A stretch of 64,000 nt of DNA, from positions 1 through 64,000 of the forward strand of contig JAWOGF010000050.1 in the NCBI GenBank assembly GCA_046497075.1, given 5' to 3'. The DNA is from Saliniplasma sp046497075 (GTDB lineage Archaea > Thermoplasmatota > Thermoplasmata > Halarchaeoplasmatales > Halarchaeoplasmataceae). Below the pieces are notes generated by a model. The model was not told the origin of the DNA, did no database searches, and saw nothing but the letters and a program-made list of their open reading frames with translations. A program made the position numbers and the translations under genes. Shown here piece after piece: positions 35,783-42,265 of this stretch. How positions within the stretch are numbered: position 1 is the stretch's first letter; each line of letters begins with the position of its first letter.

Positions 35783-37192
35783 TCACCAATATCCTAAAAA
35801 TTTCCACCAAGCTAAACCTACCGTCAGAAAAGACAATATCCCGAGGATGTTCAATAAAAATCCTGCTTTTAAAAAATCTTTAGCTTCGAGCTGTCCCGTC
35901 CCATAAACGAGCATTGCACTTGGTGTACCGATAGGTAATAAAAAAGCAAATCCGCTTGCGAGCGCTATAGTGAATACAGGAACGATGATAGGAAAACCCA
36001 AGGGTACCATAGCTGATATTCCTATAGGAAGGATTACCGCTGTGACAGCTGCGTTACTCATCGTGCTCGATAAAAATACAGTAAGAGTAGCGAATACCGC
36101 TATCATCAACACTGGATTATCCCCTACACCAGATATTATGACCGAGGAGATACGCTCTAGTAGTCCTGTATGAGGGAGGATAAGGGAGAGGGTTACCGCT
36201 CCTACATACAAGAATAATGTACCCCAGGGCATCCTAGATTCTACGTCCTCCCAAGTAACGATTTTAGAAGCGCCTATGGCGAAAGCCAACATCACCGCCA
36301 CCACGCCCATGCCGAGTATTTGGCCTACTGTAGCCCAGGCGATGAATCCCGAAAAGAGGAAACCCGCTGCCATGCCTTCGCCCATCTTTAGATCACCCAT
36401 CTCCTTCAGTTCACCTCTGATGTTACTCCTGATGTTCGCCATATCTACATCTTCTAAATCATACAACCAGTTTAAAACCAAATAAACCACTACAATCATC
36501 ACCAGGGAGACCGGTATAGAGGCAACGAACCATTCAACGAAGGATATAGATTCACCGGTATATTCTGTATATATCTCCACCGCCAAAATGTTCCTAGCAC
36601 CGCCTAAGAACGTAGCGATACTTCCTACAGAGGTACCGTATGATAGTGCTAGAAGTGTTGCTTTAGCGAAATTTGACTCCATGATATCTTTCCTATTCGT
36701 GTAAGCGTAGATACCCAATAAGATCGGGATGAATATTGCAGCGATACCATGGGAAGGCATGAGCATGGAAAGTAATGCACCGACGGCAACGATCCCCAAA
36801 AGAAATCTTTTAGTGGACTTCCCAAAGAATTTTAGGAACGTCAATGCTACCCTTTTATGAAGATCCTGAGCTTCGAAGGCTATAGCTAAAACAAAAGCAC
36901 CCATTAGAAAGAAAAGGGTACCAGAATGAAAACCATAAAATGCCTCGGAAGGGGGGATAAGACCTAAGATCACGGATGTTGATATGATAAGGAATGTAGA
37001 GAAGATGAATGAGATAGGTGTGAGCAGCCACATATAAACTGCGAGAAAAACTATAGCTATCCCGTAATACAGTTTAGGAGCTGAGGCATATAGAGTCGAG
37101 AATAATACGATAAGGGAAAACACAGCTAAGCCAAAAGCTGTCTGGAACTTGTCGTTCCTCAGCATACCTAATGCATTATTTCGTTCAACCAT
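35783..37192 (-). CDS. SLC13/DASS family anion symporter
   Basis: 469 residues with about 11 membrane segments. The family's repeated motifs are present: GTSVGSIATFLGGARNI in the first half and FLSSTMSNAAVTAVILPI with FLLPIGTPSAMLVYGTG in the second, equivalent to the two SNT-type sodium/carboxylate-binding clamshell motifs. It likely imports dicarboxylates, sulfate or phosphate with Na+. The direct downstream neighbour is a stress-protein-like gene 18 bp away. Confidence 0.92.
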   Translation of the reverse strand: MVERNNALGMLRNDKFQTAFGLAVFSLIVLFSTLYASAPKLYYGIAIVFLAVYMWLLTPISFIFSTFLIISTSVILGLIPPSEAFYGFHSGTLFFLMGAFVLAIAFEAQDLHKRVALTFLKFFGKSTKRFLLGIVAVGALLSMLMPSHGIAAIFIPILLGIYAYTNRKDIMESNFAKATLLALSYGTSVGSIATFLGGARNILAVEIYTEYTGESISFVEWFVASIPVSLVMIVVVYLVLNWLYDLEDVDMANIRSNIRGELKEMGDLKMGEGMAAGFLFSGFIAWATVGQILGMGVVAVMLAFAIGASKIVTWEDVESRMPWGTLFLYVGAVTLSLILPHTGLLERISSVIISGVGDNPVLMIAVFATLTVFLSSTMSNAAVTAVILPIGISAMVPLGFPIIVPVFTIALASGFAFLLPIGTPSAMLVYGTGQLEAKDFLKAGFLLNILGILSFLTVGLAWWKFLGYW

Positions 37193-37267
37193 AGCATTGA
37201 GTTATGTATCAAAGGGTATAAATTTATTTTCCAGTGGTGTTTAGAACTGTGGAGGCATTTACAATAT

Positions 37268-37921
37268 CTATTCCACTATCAATATAGAATGGCCTTTCTG
37301 CCATCTAGATATATCTACGCATGTAACCTTCTCATACCCCTCGTCTACAACTTTCCCTACCAAATCATCGATGACCTTTTTAGAAGGTTTAGAAACATCT
37401 ATACTCCTAGATTTGATAGCTATCATACCGTACCCACCCTCTCCGATAAAGGTCAGGTTTTTAAGAAATATCTCAAGTTGGTTCCGTTGTGCGATATCCT
37501 GGTAGACAAAATCTACCTGTTCTACAATATCCTCATAGGTCTCTAAGTGATTAGCATCCGCCATTATCGGGAAAATGTTTTTCCTTTTTCTAGACAGTTT
37601 CAGGAGGTTGCGATACGGTTTTCTAGCCTTTTCAACAGCAAATATCCTACCATCTGTTAAAATATCTGAGACATGCGATACCGTTGTACCGTCCCCGGCA
37701 CCTAGATATAGGATCTCGTCCTCGTGGCTGAACGGTAAACCGCCTTCCTTTACTAAAAATGCTCCCAATTTACTTCGGTTTGGATCCCAGTGCCTGTATT
37801 CAAAATCATCTATTTTCAACAAATCTTCCCCGTAAACAGGTTCGCCAGGAACAAGATTCAAGGTAAAATATCTACATTCTATGCGGTAGGTACCGTCGGA
37901 AACGGGTACGGGTCCTTTCAT
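37268..37921 (-). CDS. flpA: Fibrillarin-like rRNA/tRNA 2'-O-methyltransferase
   Basis: 217 residues, normal archaeal fibrillarin length. The SAM-binding core is clear: ILYLGAGDGTTVSHVSDIL and IFAVEKARKPYRNLL, with VDFVYQDIAQRNQLEIFLKN and a late IAIKSRSIDVS giving the catalytic Asp/Lys residues. It is the methyltransferase of C/D box sRNPs that guide 2'-O-methylation. It normally works with Nop5; no Nop5 gene is adjacent here. Instead its ATG overlaps the stop of an aminotransferase gene by 4 bp, indicating co-translation. Confidence 0.95.
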   Translation of the reverse strand: MKGPVPVSDGTYRIECRYFTLNLVPGEPVYGEDLLKIDDFEYRHWDPNRSKLGAFLVKEGGLPFSHEDEILYLGAGDGTTVSHVSDILTDGRIFAVEKARKPYRNLLKLSRKRKNIFPIMADANHLETYEDIVEQVDFVYQDIAQRNQLEIFLKNLTFIGEGGYGMIAIKSRSIDVSKPSKKVIDDLVGKVVDEGYEKVTCVDISRWQKGHSILIVE

Positions 37922-39012
37922 CTCATCTCATCCAAAACCACTGGGAACTTTTCTGCAAACTTTCGAGCACCTTCTTCAGGAACCGTGAAAGATATCCTTA
38001 CGAATTTATCACCGGCTTTCTTCGAGAGGTAGTTCCCGCCGCGTACGAATATATCATGCTCGTAAAGGAGCTTCTCCTGTATCTTTTGTGGGTCCAATCC
38101 GGTCTCATCTATATCTATCGCGAACATGTTGGTGTTGGATGGATAAACCGGTAGGAAAACATCGGGAATATCCTCTACTGCATCCTTGATTATAGCTTGA
38201 TTTTTACGTGACTGTTCAAGCATGTCAGGGAGCCATTGTTTTTTGGTTTCCAAAGCCTTTTTCGCTCCGACCTGTGCGATGACGTTTGCAGATAGAACGT
38301 TGGTCCGGTACTTGTGAAGTATATCAGAGTATTCGTCGGGCATGATCAAGGCACCCAATCTCATCCCTGCAAAACCTATGTTCTTTGAAAAGGAATATAC
38401 AAATATAGTCCGTTCAGGAACGAAATCTGATGTGAGGGTATGATCATACGCAAAATCCCTATAGGTAATATCATCGATGACTAGTAGATCATTATCCTCA
38501 GCTATCTCACAGATTCCCTTTACCTCTTTTTTAGTATAGGAGGAGCCTAACGGATTCAAAGGATCGATCAAGAGGATCATCTTGGTATCTTGGTCAACTT
38601 CTTCATTAACCTCTTCAACTGTCATCCTGTAAGGGTCTTTATAAACCTGGATCTCTTTCGGGATAGCTCCACTCAATTCTATCTGATGATGGATCGGCAT
38701 GAAGCTAGGATCCGACGCGATGACGTTATCACCCTCGTCGAGCAGAGCACGGGTAAGGGTATACGTTCCTTCGATAGCCCCATTGGTTATTATTGCATCA
38801 AAACCATCTTTCAAACCGAGGTCTTCAAGTAACCTTTCTTTCAATCCGAGGACTCCATCTCTATGTGGGTAAAGATTGAATTTCTTATCTTCTAGAGCTT
38901 CTTTCATGGCTTTCAACATCTCCGGTGATGCTTCAAGCTGATTAGTGTTCTGACTCATCCAGACGATCTTTTCCTCCCTTTCATGGGCGTAAACGAACGG
39001 GTCTCTTTCCAT
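37918..39012 (-). CDS. Class I/II PLP-dependent aminotransferase
   Basis: 364 residues. LIDPLNPLGSSYTKKEV, VIDDITYRDFAY and VYSFSKNIGFAGMRLGALI carry the family's Asn, Asp/Tyr and the PLP Schiff-base Lys (in SKN). It moves amino groups between an amino acid and 2-oxoacid; the specific substrate is not clear, with aromatic or aspartate types possible. It is the first gene of a two-gene unit with fibrillarin. A 7-bp inverted repeat lies directly ahead of its start. Confidence 0.9.
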   Translation of the reverse strand: MERDPFVYAHEREEKIVWMSQNTNQLEASPEMLKAMKEALEDKKFNLYPHRDGVLGLKERLLEDLGLKDGFDAIITNGAIEGTYTLTRALLDEGDNVIASDPSFMPIHHQIELSGAIPKEIQVYKDPYRMTVEEVNEEVDQDTKMILLIDPLNPLGSSYTKKEVKGICEIAEDNDLLVIDDITYRDFAYDHTLTSDFVPERTIFVYSFSKNIGFAGMRLGALIMPDEYSDILHKYRTNVLSANVIAQVGAKKALETKKQWLPDMLEQSRKNQAIIKDAVEDIPDVFLPVYPSNTNMFAIDIDETGLDPQKIQEKLLYEHDIFVRGGNYLSKKAGDKFVRISFTVPEEGARKFAEKFPVVLDEMR

Positions 39013-39033
39013 TATACCACCAGGAATGGTATA
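39013..39033 (-). promoter_or_regulatory. Inverted repeat at the start of the aminotransferase-fibrillarin operon
   Basis: TATACCA (39013-39019) and TGGTATA (39027-39033) form a perfect 7-bp inverted repeat with a 7-nt spacer, ending immediately before the ATG. It could be an operator or a 5' hairpin that hides the start codon. Confidence 0.4.
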
Positions 39034-39133
39034 GCGAAGTGAGTATAAGTTTTTCGGGCAGAACTGAAAATCTCTCTTAGAAAATTATTTATCGACCTTT
39101 TCTTTTAGGAGGGTTGTAGGCGGCTCGTTGGTT

Positions 39134-39140
39134 TTATATA
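39134..39140 (+). promoter_or_regulatory. TATA box of tRNA-Glu
   Basis: TTATATA centred about 53 bp ahead of the mature tRNA 5' end; predicted transcription start about 39163, leaving a 5' leader of about 27 nt for RNase P to remove. Confidence 0.45.
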
Positions 39141-39189
39141 CCACCTGCTTTTAAGATGAGCACGTGAAGCGTTTTCAAAATCGCATCTA

Positions 39190-39288
39190 GCTCCCGTGGT
39201 GTAGTCCGGCCAATCATCTCGGCCTTTCGAGGCCGATAAAACCGGCCAAAGACAGCCGATCACTCGGGTTCGAATCCCGACGGGAGCA
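39190..39288 (+). tRNA. tRNA-Glu (UUC) with a 24-nt intron at position 37/38
   Basis: Acceptor stem GCTCCCG (39190-39196) pairs with CGGGAGC (39281-39287), discriminator A at 39288, no encoded CCA. D-arm residues GTAGTCCGGCC and T-arm TCGGGTTCGAATCCCGA are canonical. The anticodon loop is CTTTCG | A with TTC at 39226-39228. The intron (39230-39253) forms its own 5-bp hairpin (GGCCG/CGGCC); the exon CTTT pairs with intron AAAG to give the 4-bp helix, flanked by 3-nt bulges CG^A and AC^A cut by the archaeal splicing endonuclease. The spliced anticodon stem is TCGGC/GCCGA. Confidence 0.97.
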
Positions 39289-39294
39289 TTTTTA
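39272..39294 (+). repeat. att-like direct repeat, copy 1 (tRNA-Glu 3' end)
   Basis: 23 bp, from the T-loop through the 3' end of the tRNA into the T-rich flank. It is repeated perfectly at 39449-39471. Integrases of the tyrosine class commonly use such tRNA 3' segments. Confidence 0.8.
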
Positions 39295-39448
39295 CTTTCT
39301 TTTAAAAATCCGTACGGAGGGATGAGAACCTCGGTTCTTAAGGAATTATAATTCCTTATCTCACTCACCAGGTGTGCCTCGGGACGTGAGTCTATTTTCA
39401 AAAAATAGACGAACGGTTAGAATAAGAACGAAGTGAATATTCTGAGCA
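39289..39448 (+). mobile_element. Palindrome-dense 160-bp DNA between two tRNA-Glu 3' repeats; likely integration remnant
   Basis: The stretch between the repeats has no gene. It contains a perfect 20-bp palindrome TAAGGAATTATAATTCCTTA (39339-39358), a hairpin AGAACC-TC-GGTTCT (39325-39338), a CTCAC/GTGAG stem enclosing AGG/CCT (39360-39390), and a 9-bp stem GTCTATTTT/AAAATAGAC (39390-39410). The layout fits the end of an integrated element that was otherwise lost, or a structured RNA inserted at the tRNA. No integrase is present in the window. Confidence 0.5.
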
Positions 39449-39471
39449 GAATCCCGACGGGAGCATTTTTA
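39449..39471 (+). repeat. att-like direct repeat, copy 2
   Basis: Exact 23-bp copy of 39272-39294. The base before it differs, so it reconstitutes only the tRNA 3' end and not a whole tRNA. From here to the ABC-F promoter near 39582 only AT-rich, feature-poor DNA is seen. Confidence 0.8.
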
Positions 39472-39581
39472 CATAAAGTTGGATTCTCCTTCCATCACTA
39501 TTCTTCTTTTCCAGTAGATGGATCAATATTCTCATAATTACAGAAAACCTAATAACACAAGAGAGGGTTTTGACTCATGGG

Positions 39582-39593
39582 TTTTAAATATAA
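39582..39593 (+). promoter_or_regulatory. TATA box of the ABC-F gene
   Basis: TTTAAATATAAA; predicted start site near 39614, after the TTG at 39612 and four bases before the ATG at 39618, which favours the ATG start. Confidence 0.45.
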
Positions 39594-39617
39594 AAAACAG
39601 GTATCGTTGATTTGTAT

Positions 39618-41258
39618 ATGCTGATCAATGTAGAAAGTCTGGATAAAACCATACGAGGTAGGAAGCTATTGAAGGATGTTTCTTTCACTATAATGGAGGG
39701 AGAAGGAGTTGGATTTATAGGTCCAAATGGGGAAGGAAAATCTACACTACTGGACATAATCACAGGTAAAGATAGCTATTACACGGGAAGTGTAAAAATA
39801 AAGAACGGAATTTCCTATTCTTACCTTACTCAAGATATTAGTCTAAGAAATAAGAAAACTGTCGAAGAAGAACTCGAAGATGTCGAGGACCCAAATATAG
39901 ATAAAGTAAAAGAACTCGAAAGATATTCAAAGCTTCTTGAAGAGGATTCAACAGAGGATCAATCTTTAGAAGTGGCCAAAAAATATTCAGAATTGATGAA
40001 CGAGATCCATGAGGAGAAAACTGGCAGTTCTAAAGGTATCGCCAAGAATATCCTGATCGAAGACTTTGATTTCGATGAAGGTATGCTGGATAGAAAGATC
40101 GGAACTCTAAGCGGTGGAGAAAAAAGGAAGGTCGAGTTGGCAAACTTTTTCTCTAAATACAAGGATGTAGACCTCTTCATAATGGATGAACCTACGAACC
40201 ATCTAGATCTTGAAGCGAAGAAATACTTTGAAAAGTATATCAACGACTTTAATGGAAGTTATTTTATGGTAGAACACGACAGGGAATTGCTTGATAACAC
40301 CGTAGAAAAAATATTGGAGTTGGATGATGGTGAAATAGAAGTATATCATGGAAACTACTCTGATTATGAGAAGAAAAAAAAGACCCGGACAGTGAACAAA
40401 CAAATGAAACTTGACCGACTTGAAAAGAAGGTCAAAAGCGAGAAAGAAGCTATCAAGAACTTAGAACTTAAGGCTAGCGGCGGAGGGGACTATATCAAAA
40501 AAGATAGGGTAAGAAGATTGAAAGGGTTAAAGAATAAAAGGGACCGACTGCAAAATGAACTGAGAGCAGATGAAGTAGATATCAACCTGAATTTAAAAAA
40601 GACACCCGAGGAGTATACTCTTCTAGAAGTTAAAAAATTGACCAAAAGTTACGATGAGTTCGTCTTTGAAAACATCACATTCGATATGAAACCTGGAAAA
40701 AAGATAGCATTGGTCGGACCTAATGGTTCGGGAAAATCCACATTACTAGAAATAATCTTTGGGAACAATAGTCCAGACTCCGGAAATGTCGAAGTGGGTA
40801 AAAAAACGAAGATAGGTTATCACGCTCAAGAATTTACCCCAGCAAGCGAAGATTATGTAGTACTTGACGATATCTGGGATAAAACCTACGGTGAGCATAG
40901 ACCGATAACTCACACTACACATCACCTTTCTAAGGAAAAGGAAGAGAAACTAAGGAATTATCTAGGTGGTTTTGGTTTTACGGGAGATGATGTTTTTAAA
41001 GAGGTCTGCGAGCTAAGTGGCGGTGAAAAGACCTTGCTTTCCGTGGCTGAGATGATGTATGGCGGCTGTAATCTTATTCTACTGGACGAACCCACCAATA
41101 ACTTAGACATTGAAAAAAGAAAAAAATTGGAGGAATCTATCAAAGATTATGAAGGCGGTGTTCTTCTAGCATCTCATGATAGAAGATTTATAAAAAACGC
41201 TTTAGACGAGGCTTGGAGCATCAAAAGAAGTGAGATCGAAAGCTACGTTCTAGATTGA
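39618..41258 (+). CDS. ABC-F family ATPase (ribosome-associated)
   Basis: 546 residues from the ATG at 39618. Two complete ABC domains with no membrane segments: Walker A GPNGEGKSTLLDI and GPNGSGKSTLLEI, signature LSGGEKRK and LSGGEKTLL, Walker B LFIMDEPTNHLD and LILLDEPTNNLD. The approximately 80-residue linker between the domains is highly charged and helical (EKKVKSEKEAIKNLELKASG). ABC-F proteins bind the ribosomal E site and rescue or regulate translation, some giving antibiotic protection. They are less common in Archaea than in Bacteria, so transfer is possible. It stands alone after the tRNA. Confidence 0.93.
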   Translation: MLINVESLDKTIRGRKLLKDVSFTIMEGEGVGFIGPNGEGKSTLLDIITGKDSYYTGSVKIKNGISYSYLTQDISLRNKKTVEEELEDVEDPNIDKVKELERYSKLLEEDSTEDQSLEVAKKYSELMNEIHEEKTGSSKGIAKNILIEDFDFDEGMLDRKIGTLSGGEKRKVELANFFSKYKDVDLFIMDEPTNHLDLEAKKYFEKYINDFNGSYFMVEHDRELLDNTVEKILELDDGEIEVYHGNYSDYEKKKKTRTVNKQMKLDRLEKKVKSEKEAIKNLELKASGGGDYIKKDRVRRLKGLKNKRDRLQNELRADEVDINLNLKKTPEEYTLLEVKKLTKSYDEFVFENITFDMKPGKKIALVGPNGSGKSTLLEIIFGNNSPDSGNVEVGKKTKIGYHAQEFTPASEDYVVLDDIWDKTYGEHRPITHTTHHLSKEKEEKLRNYLGGFGFTGDDVFKEVCELSGGEKTLLSVAEMMYGGCNLILLDEPTNNLDIEKRKKLEESIKDYEGGVLLASHDRRFIKNALDEAWSIKRSEIESYVLD

Positions 41259-41328
41259 TTAACGTTCCCTATTCCTTTAGCGAGTTTCGAGTTTTCATAT
41301 AGTCATATTTCGTTTCTTAGCCCTCAAA

Positions 41329-41338
41329 TCTATATAAC
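41329..41338 (+). promoter_or_regulatory. TATA box of the glycyl-radical operon
   Basis: TCTATATAAC; predicted start near 41359, four bases before the ATG at 41363, so the activase mRNA is nearly leaderless. Confidence 0.5.
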
Positions 41339-41362
41339 AGAAATGCGTACTTTATTAATTAG

Positions 41363-42265
41363 ATGCAAAAAGGAAAAATATTTGATATAAAGCAGTTCGC
41401 TGTACACGACGGACCCGGGGTGAGGACTACTGTTTTCTTCAAAGGCTGCCCTCTTAACTGCTGGTGGTGCCACAACCCCGAAAGTATCGATGAAAACGAC
41501 GAGCTGTTTTTCTACGGATCCATGTGTATGGCCTGTGAAGATTGTGTGAGTACCTGTACCGAAGATGCTATCCAAAAAAAAGATGGAAAAATAATCATCG
41601 ATAGAATGAAGTGCAATCTGTGCGGTCGATGCGCCGAGGTTTGTCCAACCGCCTCCTTGAGATTGGTGGGTAAAACTGTTACAGTCGATGAAGTGATGTC
41701 CGAGATTAAAAAGTCTAGAATTTTTTTCGACAGCTCAAAGGGAGGTGTTACGCTGTCAGGAGGAGAACCATTCCACCAATACGAATTTATGAAAAACCTG
41801 ATAGAAGCGTGCAAGGATGAGGATATACACGTAACACTGGATACCTGCGGACACGTTAAAAAAGAATATTTTAATGCCGTTATCGATGATGTTGACCTAT
41901 TCTTATTCGATTTGAAGTTGATCGACGATAAACTACACAAGAAATATACAGGGATCTCAAACAAGAATATCTTGAAAAACCTTAGAAATCTACTAGGTAC
42001 CAAGGGAAAGGATGTGATAATAAGATTCCCGGTTATCCCAGGAGTCACCGATACGGAAGAAAATATCGAGAATCTGATGAATTTCTTATCCCATTTCAAA
42101 AGTATCTTAGAGATCGATTTATTACCATACCACGATGTAGAAGGAAAATTCGATAAACTGGGGAAAGAATACAGGCTTCCTCCCTTATCCATTTCCAACG
42201 GGAAGTTAAAAGATATAAAAAGAAGGTTTGAATCGAAAGGTTACCGGGTGAAAATAGGTGGTTAG
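41363..42265 (+). CDS. Glycyl-radical enzyme activating enzyme (radical SAM)
   Basis: 300 residues. The radical SAM motif C29-x3-C33-x2-C36 is in FKGCPLNCWWCHNPE. Between it and the barrel is a two-cluster ferredoxin insert with C55/C58/C61/C65 and C84/C87/C90/C94, as in activases of the PflD/HpdA/HypE group rather than PflA itself. TLSGGEPFHQYEF is the GGE SAM-binding motif. It abstracts H from Gly783 of its partner. Its stop codon directly precedes the ATG of the glycyl-radical enzyme, so the two form one operon. Confidence 0.95.
   Translation: MQKGKIFDIKQFAVHDGPGVRTTVFFKGCPLNCWWCHNPESIDENDELFFYGSMCMACEDCVSTCTEDAIQKKDGKIIIDRMKCNLCGRCAEVCPTASLRLVGKTVTVDEVMSEIKKSRIFFDSSKGGVTLSGGEPFHQYEFMKNLIEACKDEDIHVTLDTCGHVKKEYFNAVIDDVDLFLFDLKLIDDKLHKKYTGISNKNILKNLRNLLGTKGKDVIIRFPVIPGVTDTEENIENLMNFLSHFKSILEIDLLPYHDVEGKFDKLGKEYRLPPLSISNGKLKDIKRRFESKGYRVKIGG

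Noticed and set aside
39105..39401. 98-codon minus-strand frame over the tRNA region
   Set aside because: It crosses the tRNA gene and the repeat insert, and its sequence is a translation of tRNA antisense.
39449..39471. Second tRNA-Glu gene
   Set aside because: Only the last part of the tRNA is present; no acceptor 5' strand, D-arm or anticodon stem precedes it.
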